A stretch of DNA of 64,000 nucleotides from Kineosphaera sp032229625 (lineage in GTDB: Bacteria; Actinomycetota; Actinomycetes; Actinomycetales; Dermatophilaceae), in NCBI GenBank assembly GCA_032229625.1, contig JAVTVZ010000063.1:13259-77258 (forward strand). Reading direction: 5' to 3'. Shown here one piece after another: positions 14,646-24,305 of this stretch. The translations under genes and the position numbers were made by a program. Position 1 is the first letter of the stretch. Every line of letters starts with the position of its first letter. The notes under the pieces were generated by a model. It did not search any database and was not told the origin of the DNA. It was given only the letters and a program-made list of their open reading frames with translations.

Positions 14646-16568
14646 GTGGCGAACCCGAAGAACCGCCCCTTCCGACGGGCGCTGGCGGGCATGCTCCTGC
14701 TGATCCTCGCGCTGACGGGCGCGCTCGGCGCGACCGTCATCTGGAAGGACGGCCAGTGGACGCCCAAGCTCGGCCTCGACCTCGAGGGCGGCACCCAGAT
14801 GGTCCTGCAGCCGCAGACCGCGGGGGGTGCGGTCAACGCCGAGCAGCTCGCCCAGGCGGTCGACATCATGCGCGCCCGCGTCGACGGCCAGGGCGTCGCC
14901 GAGGCCGAGGTCGCCACGCTCGGTGACAACGTCGTCGTCGCCGTGCCGGGCCGCATGACCAAGGAGCAGGAGGACGCGCTGCGGCAGTCCTCGCAGATGC
15001 GCTTCCGGCCCGTGCTCGTCGCCGCCGCCGGCACCCCCATCGAGCCGACCGTCGCGCCGACGCCTGCGCCCACTCCTGCGCCGACCGGCGCGACCGCGTC
15101 GCCGACGGCGAAGGCCACCTCGAGCGCACGCGCGACGGCCACGGCGAGCGCGACCCCGAAGGCGAGCGCGACGACCGCCGGCGCGGTGCTGCCCGAGGCG
15201 CTGCGCCAGGCCCCGGCCGCCACCCCGAGCCCCGCCGCGCCCAGCCCGACCGCCACGCGCACCGCCGCCGCCACCGGCACGGCCGCGCCGACGGCGTCCC
15301 CGACGGGCACCGCGACCCCGGGCCTGGGCCTGCCGAGCGCGAACCCGACGGGCGAGGGCGGGACGCCGACGATCAGCGACGCCGACGCCAAGGACCCCCA
15401 GAAGCTCGTGCAGTACGCGACGAACGAGTCCTGGTTGACGCCGGAGTGGGAGGAGAAGCTCACGGCGCTCTCCTGCCGCGACCAGCCGGTCTTCGACCCC
15501 GGCAAGGAGGATCTGCGTCAGCCGGCCGTCGCGTGCAGCGACGACGGCCAGGCCAAGTACCTCCTGGGCCCGGCCGTCATCTCCGGTGACGACCTCGCCG
15601 ACGCGAGCTCCGGCCCGACGCTGAGCCCGCAGACCGGCCAGCCGACCGGCGGCTACCAGGTGAACCTGCAGATGAAGGGCGGGGAGCCGACCGCCGCCTA
15701 CGCCGCGATCAGCGGCTACATGGTCAGCCAGCCCGAGCCGCGCAACCAGCTCGCCGTCGTCCTGGACAACAGCGTCGTCTCGGCGCCGCGCTTCGAGGGC
15801 GTCATCCCCAACGGACAGGCGCAGATCACCGGCAACTTCACCGCCGACAGCGCCAAGGCCCTGGCCGACCAGCTGAAGTTCGGCGCCCTGCCGATGAGCT
15901 TCACCGTGCAGTCGACCGAGCAGGTCAGCCCCACCATCGGTGAGGGGCAGCTGCGCTACGGCATCATCGCCGGCCTCATCGGCCTCGCGCTGGTCGTCGT
16001 CTACTCGCTGCTGCAATACCGCGCGCTCGGCCTCGTCACCGTCGCCTCGCTCGTCATCGTCGCCGGGCTCACCTACCTGTGCCTGACGCTGCTCGGCTGG
16101 AGTTACAACCTGCGCCTGACGATGGCGGGTGTGACCGGCGCGATCGTCGCGATCGGCACGACCGCCGACTCCTTCATCGTGTATTTCGAGCGCGTGCGCG
16201 ACGAAGTGCGCGACGGCAGACGCCTGCAATCGGCCGTCCAGACCGGCTGGGCCCGCGCCCGCCGCACGATCCTCATCTCCGACGGGGTGAACTTCCTCGC
16301 GGCCGCCGTGCTCTACGTGTTGGCCACGAGCAACGTCCGCGGCTTCGCGTTCATGCTCATGCTGACGACGGTGCTCGACGTCATCGTCACCTTCTGGTTC
16401 ACCCACCCGCTCCTGTCGATCCTGGCGTCGACGAAGTTCTTCGGCGGCGGGCACAAGTGGTCCGGGTTCGACCCCGAGACCCTCGGTGCCCAGCCCGCCT
16501 ATCGAGGCCGGGGCCGCGTGACCCTCGCCGACCGCAAGAGCGCCGCACCGCAAGGGAGCCCGGCATGA
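14646..16568 (+). CDS. secD: Protein translocase subunit SecD
   Basis: SecD works with SecF in late, proton-motive-force-dependent steps of Sec export. The 640-residue protein has an N-terminal membrane helix (about residues 10-30), a periplasmic P1 domain with the SecD signature KLGLDLEGGTQMVLQP, and five C-terminal membrane helices with GAIVAIGTTADSFIVYFERVRDEV. A Pro/Ala/Thr low-complexity insert of about 100 residues (about 134-240) interrupts P1. GTG start; the stop overlaps secF in ATGA. yajC is not upstream. Confidence 0.95.
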   Translation: MANPKNRPFRRALAGMLLLILALTGALGATVIWKDGQWTPKLGLDLEGGTQMVLQPQTAGGAVNAEQLAQAVDIMRARVDGQGVAEAEVATLGDNVVVAVPGRMTKEQEDALRQSSQMRFRPVLVAAAGTPIEPTVAPTPAPTPAPTGATASPTAKATSSARATATASATPKASATTAGAVLPEALRQAPAATPSPAAPSPTATRTAAATGTAAPTASPTGTATPGLGLPSANPTGEGGTPTISDADAKDPQKLVQYATNESWLTPEWEEKLTALSCRDQPVFDPGKEDLRQPAVACSDDGQAKYLLGPAVISGDDLADASSGPTLSPQTGQPTGGYQVNLQMKGGEPTAAYAAISGYMVSQPEPRNQLAVVLDNSVVSAPRFEGVIPNGQAQITGNFTADSAKALADQLKFGALPMSFTVQSTEQVSPTIGEGQLRYGIIAGLIGLALVVVYSLLQYRALGLVTVASLVIVAGLTYLCLTLLGWSYNLRLTMAGVTGAIVAIGTTADSFIVYFERVRDEVRDGRRLQSAVQTGWARARRTILISDGVNFLAAAVLYVLATSNVRGFAFMLMLTTVLDVIVTFWFTHPLLSILASTKFFGGGHKWSGFDPETLGAQPAYRGRGRVTLADRKSAAPQGSPA

Positions 16569-17920
16569 TGCAGCGTTTCGCCACCTTCGGCAACGACCTC
16601 TACACCGGCCGCCGGTCGATCGACTTCGTCGGCCGACTGCGGCGCTGGGCGATCATCTCGGTCGTCATCTTCGTCGTCGTCGGTCTCGGCCTGGCGATCC
16701 GCGGGCTGAACCTCGGCATCGAATTCACGGGCGGATCCGACTTCCGCGTCACCGGCGTCAGCGACACCTCCGGAGCGGTCGACAAGGCCACCGACGTCGT
16801 GCGCTCGGCCGAGAGCGACGCGAGCACGACGGTCACCCTCATCGGCGGCGACACCGTGCGCGTGCAGACCGACCAGCTCGACGAGCGCCTCACCCAGGAC
16901 GTCTCCGCGGGCCTGGCGAAAGCCTTCGGGGTGAGCGCCGACAACGTCGGCGCCTCGGTCATCGGCCCCAGCTGGGGTGCCTCGGTGAGCCAGAAGGCGC
17001 TGCAGGCCCTCGTCTGGTTCCTCGTGCTCGTCTCGCTCGTCCTCGCGTTCTACTTCCGCACGTGGAAGATGGCGTTCGCCGCGCTCGTCGCGCTCTTCCA
17101 CGACATCTTCATCACCGTCGGCGTCTATGCGCTCGCGGGCTTCGAGGTCACGCCGGCGTCGATGATCGGCTTCCTGACGATCCTGGGCTACTCGCTCTAC
17201 GACACGGTCGTCGTCTTCGACAAGGTGCGAGAAAACACGACCGAGGCGGTGGCGACCGGGCGGATGACGTATTCGCAGGCGGCCAACCTCGCGGTCAACC
17301 AGACGCTCGTGCGCTCGATCAACACCTCGGTCGTCGCGCTGCTGCCGGTCGCCGCGATCCTCGTCGTCGGCCTGACCGTGCTCGGCCCGGGCACGCTGCT
17401 CGACCTGTCGCTCGCGCTCTTCATCGGTATCGCCGTCGGCACCTACAGCTCGATCTTCGTCGCGACCCCGCTGCTGGCGTGGCTGCGTGAGCGCGAGCCG
17501 GTGATGAAGGAGCTGCGGGCCCGCGTCGAGCGCCGCGAGGCCACGGCCGGGGGCCGCTCCGGCGTCCTCGTGGGCGCGCCCGCCGGGGGCGCCGCAGCGT
17601 CCGGCGACGCCTCGTCCACCGGGGGGTCGTCGGTCGCGCTGCGCCCCGCCGTGCGCCCCGCAGGGCAGCCCGCCGCGCCGGTCTCCGCCGCCGGCGCCGT
17701 CTTCGGCGCGGGAGTCACCGGGCTCATCTCGACCGGCTCGGGCCCGGCCCGCCCGGTGGGAGCAGTCTCCGACCTGCGCGAGCACGAGTCCGACGACGCG
17801 ACGGCCGAGCAGGGGCAGGGCGATGCGGACTACACCCTGACCGGCCGTCCGGTCCACCCCTCGCTGCGCCCCGCGCCGAGCGCGGGGGACGGCAAGAGGC
17901 GCCGACGCGCCAAGAGCTGA
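16565..17920 (+). CDS. secF: Protein translocase subunit SecF
   Basis: Partner of SecD. The 451-residue protein has the SecF signature LGIEFTGGSDFRV after the first membrane helix, and five later helices with the conserved ASMIGFLTILGYSLYDTVVVFDKVREN and NQTLVRSINTS segments. About 130 residues at the C-terminus are a low-complexity Ala/Gly/Ser-rich cytoplasmic tail, long for the family. ATG 16565 forms a 4-bp overlap with secD (a second ATG directly follows), so the pair is co-translated. Confidence 0.95.
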   Translation: MMQRFATFGNDLYTGRRSIDFVGRLRRWAIISVVIFVVVGLGLAIRGLNLGIEFTGGSDFRVTGVSDTSGAVDKATDVVRSAESDASTTVTLIGGDTVRVQTDQLDERLTQDVSAGLAKAFGVSADNVGASVIGPSWGASVSQKALQALVWFLVLVSLVLAFYFRTWKMAFAALVALFHDIFITVGVYALAGFEVTPASMIGFLTILGYSLYDTVVVFDKVRENTTEAVATGRMTYSQAANLAVNQTLVRSINTSVVALLPVAAILVVGLTVLGPGTLLDLSLALFIGIAVGTYSSIFVATPLLAWLREREPVMKELRARVERREATAGGRSGVLVGAPAGGAAASGDASSTGGSSVALRPAVRPAGQPAAPVSAAGAVFGAGVTGLISTGSGPARPVGAVSDLREHESDDATAEQGQGDADYTLTGRPVHPSLRPAPSAGDGKRRRRAKS

Positions 17921-18031
17921 CCCGGCTCGTCCCACCCGGACGCGCCCTCCCTTCCGCACCCTCCCGGCTCGCCGGGCCCCTCGCGCGGTCCGCGCGGCGG
18001 GGCGCCGACGTGCCCGTCCCGAAGGACCGAC

Positions 18032-18568
18032 ATGGATCGCGAAGCTCTCGCCCTGGCCGACCTCGTGGCCTCCCGGCTGCGTGACGTGCACGACTTCCCC
18101 CAGCCCGGGGTCGTCTTCAAGGACTTCACACCGCTGCTCGCCGACCCCCACGCCCTCCAGGCGGTCGTCGACGACATCGTCGTGCGCTATCACGGCCGGG
18201 TCGACGCCATCGCCGGGATCGAGGCCCGCGGCTTCATGATCGGCACGGCCTGCGCCGTCGCGCTCGGCGTGGGCTTCATCCCGATCCGCAAGAAGGGCAA
18301 GCTGCCCGCCGCGACCTTCACCGCGAGCTACGACCTCGAATACGGCTCGGAGACGATCGAGGTGCACCAGGACGCGTGCGGACCGGGGGCGCGGGTGCTC
18401 ATCATGGACGACGTGCTGGCCACCGGCGGCACGGCGGCGGCCGCGTGCGAGCTCGTCGAGCAGACGGGCGCGCAGGTCGTCGCCGTCGACGTCGTCTGCG
18501 AGATCGGCTCCCTGGGCGGGCGCGCGAAGCTCTCGGAGCGTCAGGTGCACGCACTTCTGCAGATCTGA
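18032..18568 (+). CDS. apt: Adenine phosphoribosyltransferase
   Basis: Converts adenine and PRPP to AMP in purine salvage. The 178-residue length is typical. The PRPP-binding motif VLIMDDVLATGGTA is near residues 123-136, and the N-terminal RDVHDFPQPGVVFKDFTPLL segment and the flexible-loop region around FTASYDLEYGSETIEV are family-typical. GAAGGA at 18021-18026 precedes ATG 18032. It lies between secF and rel as in mycobacteria. Confidence 0.96.
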   Translation: MDREALALADLVASRLRDVHDFPQPGVVFKDFTPLLADPHALQAVVDDIVVRYHGRVDAIAGIEARGFMIGTACAVALGVGFIPIRKKGKLPAATFTASYDLEYGSETIEVHQDACGPGARVLIMDDVLATGGTAAAACELVEQTGAQVVAVDVVCEIGSLGGRAKLSERQVHALLQI

Positions 18569-18573
18569 GCACC

Positions 18574-18579
18574 TATCAT
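18574..18579 (+). promoter_or_regulatory. -10 element of rel, leaderless-type
   Basis: TATCAT ends 6 nt before the rel ATG (18586) and lies just after the apt stop. No Shine-Dalgarno sequence precedes the ATG. Confidence 0.65.
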
Positions 18580-18585
18580 GGCGAC

Positions 18586-21243
18586 ATGAACGAGCCGGTC
18601 GCCCCCCACGGCGCCCGCGGTGCGCGGCACGACGCCCCCGCGGAGCCGGGCCCGGGTGCGCCGGGCGCGCAGTCCTCGCAAGGCACGCAGAGCGCGCGGT
18701 CCCTCACGAACGCTCAGGCCAACGGCGTCGCGGCGCAGCCTCCCGCGGGGGCCTCGGTCGCGTCGACGCCCCGTCCGGCGCACGGAGCGGCGCCTGCCGG
18801 TGGGGTGCTGCCGCCGGCGTCGTCGGGGCCCACGCCGCCGGTGCGCATCGGGACCGCCACCTCGGGCTCGACGCCCCCGGCCCCGAGCGCGACGCCGCCG
18901 ACCCCTGGCTCCACGCCCGCGACGCCCGCGACGCCTGGGCCGTCGGGCTCACCGGCAGCGGCCCGGCAGGCCACCTCGCGGGTGCGGGCGCGGCTGGCCC
19001 GCTTCGGCGGCCCGCGACACCACGTCAACCCGGCGCTCGAGCCGCTGCTGCACACCGTCAAGGCGACCCACCCCAAGGCGGACCTCGCCCTCATCGAGCG
19101 GGCGTACACGGTCGCCGAGCGGTGTCACACCGGGCAGTTCCGCAAGAGCGGAGACCCCTACATCACGCACCCGCTGGCGGTCGCGACGATCCTCGCCGAG
19201 CTGGGCATGACGCCGACGACTCTCGCGGCGGCGCTCCTGCACGACACGGTGGAGGACACCGACTACAGCCTCGGGCAGCTGATCACCGACTTCGGTGAGG
19301 AGATCGGCGACCTCGTCAACGGCGTGACGAAACTCGACAAGGTCACCTACGGCGAGGCCGCCCAGGCCGAGACGGTCCGCAAGATGATCGTCGCGATGTC
19401 CAAGGACATCCGGGTCCTGGTCATCAAGCTCGCCGACCGGCTGCACAACGCGCGGACGTGGCGCTACGTCTCGCGCGCCTCGGCCGAGCGCAAGGCGACC
19501 GAGACCCTGGAGATCTACGCGCCGCTGGCGCACCGACTCGGGATGAACACGATCAAGTGGGAGCTCGAGGACATCTCCTTCATGACCCTCTACCCGAAGG
19601 TGTATGAGGAGATCGTGCGGCTCGTCTCCGAGCGGGCCCCGGCCCGCGAAGAACTCCTCACGAGCGTCAAGCAGCAGGTGGCCGACGATCTCAAGGCGGC
19701 GCGGATCAACTGCGTCGTCACCGGGCGACCCAAGCACTACTACTCCGTCTATCAGAAGATGATCGTGCGGGGCCGGGAATTCTCGGACATCTACGACCTT
19801 GTCGCGGTCCGGGTGCTCGTCGACACGACGCGCGACTGTTATGCGGCGCTCGGCGCGATGCATGCCCGCTGGCGGCCCATGCCGGGCCGCTTCAAGGACT
19901 TCATCGCGATGCCGAAGTTCAACATGTATCAGTCGCTGCACACGACGGTCATCGGGCCCGACGGCAAGCCCGTCGAGATCCAGATCCGCACGCATTCGAT
20001 GCATCACCGCGCCGAATACGGGGTCGCGGCGCACTGGAAGTACAAGGAGGTCAGCGGCACCGTCGCCCGGGGCGAGAACGCCCGCAAGGGCGCCGACGGC
20101 GACACCGACCTCGCGTGGGTGCGTCAGCTGTTGGACTGGCAGCAGGAGACGAGCGACCCCGAGGAATTCCTCGAGCAGTTGCGCTACGCGATGAATACGC
20201 GCGAGGTCTACGTCTTCACCCCCAAGGGTGGGGTCATCGCGCTGCCGTTGGGCTCGACCCCCGTCGATTTCGCGTATGCGGTGCACACCGAGGTGGGCCA
20301 CCACTGCATCGGCGGCCGCGTCAACGGCCGGCTCGTGCCGCTGGAGTCGACGCTCGACCACGGCGACACCGTCGAGATCCTCACCTCCAAGGCCGACGGC
20401 GCCGGGCCCTCGCGGGACTGGCTGACCTTCGTGAAGTCGCCCCGGGCGCGCAGCAAGATCCGGCAGTGGTTCAGCAAGTCGCGCCGTGAGGAGGCGATCG
20501 AGACCGGCAAGGACGCGATCGCCAAGGCGATGCGCAAGCGCAACATGCCGCTGCAGCGGATCATGACCGCCGAGACGCTCACCGGCATCGCCAACGAGCT
20601 GCGCTACACCGACATCGAGACCCTCTACGCCGCGGTCGGGGAGGGGCGCGTCTCGGCGCAGTCCGTCGTGGAGAAGGCCGTCGCCAGCCACGGCGGGGAG
20701 GACGGCGCGAGCGAGGACCTCGCCGAGGCGACCGTCCCGGGCGGTTCGCGCGGCCGGCCGCGCCCCGGCGACCCCGGGGTGGTCGTGAAGGGCGTCAGCG
20801 ACGTCTGGGTCAAGCTCGCCAAGTGCTGCACGCCGGTGCCGGGCGACCCGATCCTGGGGTTCGTCACCCGCGAGGGCGTCGTGTCGGTGCACCGCACGGA
20901 CTGCACGAACAGCGACCAGCTGCTCTCGCAGCCGGAGCGGATCACGCAGGTCGAGTGGGCGCCGAGCGCCGCGAGCCTCTTCCTCGTGCAGCTGCAGGTC
21001 GAGGCCCTCGACCGCAGCCGGCTGCTGCTGGACGTCACGCGGGTCATCTCCGACCACCAGGTCAACATCCTCTCGGCGACCGTGACGACGTCGCGCGACC
21101 GGGTCGCGATCTCCCGCTTCACCTTCGAGATGGGCGACCCGAGCCACCTGGACTACGTCATCAACGCGGTCCGGCGCATCGACGGGGTCTTCGACGTCTA
21201 CCGGATCACCGGGGGCGGCAAGACGGTCCGCAAACACGCCTGA
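18586..21243 (+). CDS. rel: Bifunctional (p)ppGpp synthetase/hydrolase Rel
   Basis: Makes and degrades the stringent-response alarmone. Domains in order: a disordered Pro/Ala/Thr-rich N-terminus of ~130 residues, an HD hydrolase domain with His219-Asp220 (LLHDTVEDTDYS) and KLADRLHNARTWR, a synthetase domain (GRPKHYYSVYQKM, DLVAVRVLV), a TGS domain (VYVFTPKGGVIALPLGSTPVDFAY), a Cys-containing segment (KCCTPVPGDPI) and a C-terminal ACT domain. Both catalytic halves look intact, so it is bifunctional. The 885-residue length exceeds ~790 for mycobacterial Rel because of the N-terminus. It is probably leaderless. Confidence 0.96.
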   Translation: MNEPVAPHGARGARHDAPAEPGPGAPGAQSSQGTQSARSLTNAQANGVAAQPPAGASVASTPRPAHGAAPAGGVLPPASSGPTPPVRIGTATSGSTPPAPSATPPTPGSTPATPATPGPSGSPAAARQATSRVRARLARFGGPRHHVNPALEPLLHTVKATHPKADLALIERAYTVAERCHTGQFRKSGDPYITHPLAVATILAELGMTPTTLAAALLHDTVEDTDYSLGQLITDFGEEIGDLVNGVTKLDKVTYGEAAQAETVRKMIVAMSKDIRVLVIKLADRLHNARTWRYVSRASAERKATETLEIYAPLAHRLGMNTIKWELEDISFMTLYPKVYEEIVRLVSERAPAREELLTSVKQQVADDLKAARINCVVTGRPKHYYSVYQKMIVRGREFSDIYDLVAVRVLVDTTRDCYAALGAMHARWRPMPGRFKDFIAMPKFNMYQSLHTTVIGPDGKPVEIQIRTHSMHHRAEYGVAAHWKYKEVSGTVARGENARKGADGDTDLAWVRQLLDWQQETSDPEEFLEQLRYAMNTREVYVFTPKGGVIALPLGSTPVDFAYAVHTEVGHHCIGGRVNGRLVPLESTLDHGDTVEILTSKADGAGPSRDWLTFVKSPRARSKIRQWFSKSRREEAIETGKDAIAKAMRKRNMPLQRIMTAETLTGIANELRYTDIETLYAAVGEGRVSAQSVVEKAVASHGGEDGASEDLAEATVPGGSRGRPRPGDPGVVVKGVSDVWVKLAKCCTPVPGDPILGFVTREGVVSVHRTDCTNSDQLLSQPERITQVEWAPSAASLFLVQLQVEALDRSRLLLDVTRVISDHQVNILSATVTTSRDRVAISRFTFEMGDPSHLDYVINAVRRIDGVFDVYRITGGGKTVRKHA

Positions 21244-21320
21244 GGCTCGCCGGCGCGGCCCGGGCGGCGCAGGCGACGCGGATCCTCCCGGGGCCTGCGG
21301 CGGGCGGAGCGATCTGGGCC

Positions 21321-21326
21321 TAGGGT
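21321..21326 (+). promoter_or_regulatory. Putative -10 element upstream of gabT
   Basis: TAGGGT; a start near 21333 would give a leader of about 145 nt. The leader begins with a 7-bp hairpin (GCGGGAT at 21337-21343 with ATCCCGC at 21352-21358). Confidence 0.4.
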
Positions 21327-21478
21327 GGCGATCAGGGCGGGATTGCTCGTGATCCCGCGCCACCGGCGTCCTCGGACGTGCGGATTCCGGCTCGGCATCG
21401 GCACGCGACGACGGTATCGACCGGGCGTGGCCTCGACGGCGCACGCTTCATCGCAGGGAGAGAGTGCAGGCACCACAC

Positions 21479-22813
21479 ATGATCGAGCAGAAGCGCGTCC
21501 TGACCACGGACATCCCGGGGCCGCGATCGCAGGAGCTGAACGCCCGGAAGGCCGGCGCCGTCGCCGCGGGGGTCAGCGCGGGCCTGCCCGTCTACGTCGA
21601 GCGCGCCGAGGGCGGCATCCTCGTCGACGCCGACGGCAACCAGCTCATCGACTTCGGGTCCGGCATCGCCGTGACGACCGTCGGCAACCGCAACCCGCGG
21701 ATCATGGAGGCGGTCGCCGCGCAGATCGCCGACTTCACCCACACGTGCTTCATGGTCACGCCCTACGAGGAATACGTCGCGGTGTGCGAGAAGCTCAACG
21801 AGCACACCCCCGGCGATCATGACAAGCGCTCCGCGCTCTTCAACTCCGGCGCCGAGGCCGTCGAGAACGCCGTGAAGATCGCCCGGCACGCCACCGGCCG
21901 GGACGCGGTCGTCACCTTCGACCACGCCTACCACGGCCGCACGAACCTGACGATGGCGATGACGGCCAAGAACATGCCGTACAAGCAGGGCTTCGGGCCC
22001 TTCGCCGCCGAGGTGTATCGGGCGCCGATGGCCTACCCCTACCGGTGGCCCGGCGGCGAGCAGGCCTGCGGCGCCGAGGCGCTCGACGTCGTCACGAGCC
22101 AGATCCACACCCAGGTCGGGGAGCAGAACGTCGCGGCCGTCGTGCTCGAGCCCATCCAGGGTGAGGGCGGCTTCATCGTGCCGCCGCCGGGCTTCCTCGC
22201 CGGGCTGGCGCAGTGGTGTCGCGAGCACGGCATCCTCTTCGTCGCCGACGAGGTGCAGTCGGGCTTCTGCCGCACCGGCGACTGGTTCGCCAGCGACCAC
22301 GAGGAGGTCGTGCCCGACCTCATCACGACCGCCAAGGGCATCGCCGGCGGCATGCCGCTGGCCGGGGTCACCGGCCGCGCCGAACTCATGGACGCCGTGC
22401 ACCCCGGGGGCCTCGGCGGCACCTACGGCGGCAACCCCGTCGCGTGCGCGGCGGCCCTGGCCTCGATCGAGACGATGGAGGAGGACGATCTGCCGGCGCG
22501 GGCCCGCGAGATCGAGACGATCCTGCGCGGGCGCCTCGAGGAGCTCGCCGCGACGTATGACGCGGTCGGCGAGATCCGCGGTCGCGGGGCGATGATGGCG
22601 ATCGAGCTCGTGCAGGACCGCGCGAGCAAGGCGCCGGCGTCGGCGCTGGCCGCGGCCGTCAACAAGGGCTGCCACGAGCGGGGCCTGGTCACGCTGACCT
22701 GCGGGTCCTACGGCAACGTCTTCCGCTTCCTGCCGCCGCTGACGATCGACGACGCGCTCCTGGCCGAAGGCATGGACATCCTCGCCGAGTCCTTCGCGGC
22801 CGCGACCGCCTAA
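21479..22813 (+). CDS. gabT: 4-aminobutyrate aminotransferase (class III)
   Basis: PLP enzyme that moves the amino group of GABA to 2-oxoglutarate, giving succinate semialdehyde. The 444-residue protein has the class III motifs FNSGAEAVENAVKIAR (PLP phosphate contact), FDHAYHGRTNLTMAMT, FVADEVQSGFCRTG and the PLP lysine in TTAKGIAGGMPLAGV. ATG 21479 is used; a GTG at 21464 sits too close to the AGGGAGAGAG tract, which is itself rather far (about 15 nt) from the ATG, so the start is not certain. No succinate semialdehyde dehydrogenase or GABA permease is adjacent, so related omega-amino acids are possible substrates. Confidence 0.88.
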   Translation: MIEQKRVLTTDIPGPRSQELNARKAGAVAAGVSAGLPVYVERAEGGILVDADGNQLIDFGSGIAVTTVGNRNPRIMEAVAAQIADFTHTCFMVTPYEEYVAVCEKLNEHTPGDHDKRSALFNSGAEAVENAVKIARHATGRDAVVTFDHAYHGRTNLTMAMTAKNMPYKQGFGPFAAEVYRAPMAYPYRWPGGEQACGAEALDVVTSQIHTQVGEQNVAAVVLEPIQGEGGFIVPPPGFLAGLAQWCREHGILFVADEVQSGFCRTGDWFASDHEEVVPDLITTAKGIAGGMPLAGVTGRAELMDAVHPGGLGGTYGGNPVACAAALASIETMEEDDLPARAREIETILRGRLEELAATYDAVGEIRGRGAMMAIELVQDRASKAPASALAAAVNKGCHERGLVTLTCGSYGNVFRFLPPLTIDDALLAEGMDILAESFAAATA

Positions 22814-22837
22814 GGCTCCCGAGGCGCGATCCCACGG

Positions 22838-22875
22838 CGGCGGCCGGCTCCGGGCAGTCCCGGGGTCGGCCGCCG
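22838..22875 (+). terminator. Possible terminator after gabT
   Basis: 9-bp inverted repeat CGGCGGCCG / CGGCCGCCG (22838-22846 and 22867-22875) with a 20-nt loop, 25 bp after the stop. The long loop makes it a weak candidate. Confidence 0.4.
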
Positions 22876-23037
22876 ACGTGTGTCCGGGGTCGGCTGCTGC
22901 GGTGTGTCCGGGCGCGGGGCGTCGGGGCTGCCGCATCGGGGCTGCCGCGTCGGGGGTCGCGTCGTCGGGTCGGGTGGAGAGGCGTGAGCGTAGGGGTGCC
23001 GGGGGGAACCGGGGTGTGCGGGCCGCACCGCCCGCGC

Positions 23038-23057
23038 TAACCTGAACACCGTTCAGG
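23038..23057 (+). promoter_or_regulatory. bioB promoter with BioQ-type operator
   Basis: The perfect palindrome CCTGAAC-ACC-GTTCAGG at 23041-23057 contains TGAAC-N3-GTTCA, close to the motif bound by the TetR-type biotin repressor BioQ in Corynebacterium and Mycobacterium. It overlaps a -10 candidate TAACCT (23038-23043), so a bound repressor would block bioB transcription. Confidence 0.75.
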
Positions 23058-23131
23058 TGGCGCCCTGTGCGGTCGCCACCACCGCCTCACGAGTCGCGCG
23101 AGGGGCGACCCGCTCGCGCCAGGAGAAGCCC

Positions 23132-24256
23132 ATGCCCACGTCCTACGACGCCCTCGCCGACGCGGTGCTCGCCGGCACCCCCGTCACCGCCGACCAGGCA
23201 CTGGAGGTGCTGCAGGCGCCCGACGCGCAGGTGCTCGACGTCGTCGCCGCGGCCGCCCGGCTGCGGCGCAGGCACTTCGCCGACACGGTCAAGGTCAACT
23301 ACCTCGTCAACCTCAAGTCCGGCCTCTGCCAGGAGGACTGCACCTACTGCTCCCAGTCGCTGGGGTCGAGCGCCGACATCCTGAAGTACTCGTGGCTCTC
23401 GAGCGAGCAGGCCGTCGCCCAGGCCCGCGCCGGGCTGAGCGCGGGCGCGACCCGGGTCTGCATGGTCTCCAGCGGGCGCGGCCCGAGCCGGCGTGACGTC
23501 GAGCGGGTCGCCGGCATGGTCGGCGCGCTCAAGGAGGAGTATCCGCAGGTCGAGGTGTGTGCCTGCCTCGGGCTGCTGGGGGAGGGGCAGGCGGAGCGGC
23601 TGCGCGAGGCCGGCGTCGACGCCTACAACCACAACGTCAACACGGCCGCGTCGCACCACGATCAGATCGTCTCCACCCACTCCTACGACGATCGCGTCGC
23701 GACGGTGCAGCGCGCCCAGGACGCGGGGCTGTCGGCGTGTAGCGGCCTCATCGCCGGGCTGGGGGAGAGCGACGAGCAGCTCGTCGAGGCGCTCTTCGCG
23801 CTGCGCGACCTCGGCTCGGACTCGATCCCGGTGAACTTCCTCATGCCCTTCGACGGCACCCCGCAGGCCGACACGTGGGAGCTGACGCCGCTGCGCTGCC
23901 TGAAGATCCTGGCGATGGCGCGCTTCGTCTGCCCCGACGTCGAGATCCGCATCGCCGGCGGCCGCGAGCTGCACCTGCGCTCGCTGCAGGGGCTGGCGCT
24001 GCACGTCGCCAACTCGATCTTCCTCGGGGACTACCTGACCTCGCAGGGGCAGGCGGCGCAGGACGACCTGGCGCTCATCGCGGACAACGGCTTCGTCGTC
24101 CTAGGCTCGCACGACGGCGCACACGAGGGCGCACCGGAGGGCCCCCAAGAGGGCGCGCAGGACGAGGCCGAGGTGATCTCGGTCCGGGAGTCGCACGCCG
24201 CTGACCTGCAGGTGCGTCGCCGGGGTGCGGGCACCGCCCTGCTGCCGAACGCCTGA
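23132..24256 (+). CDS. bioB: Biotin synthase
   Basis: Radical SAM enzyme inserting sulfur into dethiobiotin, the last step of biotin synthesis. The radical SAM cysteines are in C-QEDCTYC of the segment GLCQEDCTYCSQS. Other family motifs are KVNYLVNLKSG, GATRVCMVSSGRGP, YNHNVNTAASHH and RIAGGRE, the last with the conserved Arg of the second cluster. ATG 23132 has AGGAGA 5-6 nt upstream. The C-terminal ~40 residues include a Glu/Gly/Pro repeat not needed for catalysis. No other bio genes are adjacent, but the operator predicts biotin control. Confidence 0.95.
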   Translation: MPTSYDALADAVLAGTPVTADQALEVLQAPDAQVLDVVAAAARLRRRHFADTVKVNYLVNLKSGLCQEDCTYCSQSLGSSADILKYSWLSSEQAVAQARAGLSAGATRVCMVSSGRGPSRRDVERVAGMVGALKEEYPQVEVCACLGLLGEGQAERLREAGVDAYNHNVNTAASHHDQIVSTHSYDDRVATVQRAQDAGLSACSGLIAGLGESDEQLVEALFALRDLGSDSIPVNFLMPFDGTPQADTWELTPLRCLKILAMARFVCPDVEIRIAGGRELHLRSLQGLALHVANSIFLGDYLTSQGQAAQDDLALIADNGFVVLGSHDGAHEGAPEGPQEGAQDEAEVISVRESHAADLQVRRRGAGTALLPNA

Positions 24257-24277
24257 GCCGCGCCGGGCGGCCCCGCA

Positions 24278-24305
24278 TCCCCCGGCCGTCGGAGGGGAGC
24301 CGGGG
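24278..24305 (+). terminator. Possible terminator after bioB
   Basis: 8-bp GC stem (CCCCCGGC at 24278-24285 with GCCGGGGG at 24298-24305), 22 bp after the bioB stop. Confidence 0.45.

Larger units (their letters stand above)
22814..23131. other. 318-bp gap between gabT and bioB
   Basis: No gene is seen. It contains a possible gabT terminator, short direct repeats of GTCCGGGGTCGGC and TCGGGGCTGCCGC (about 22880-22965), and the bioB promoter with its palindromic operator. Confidence 0.6.
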
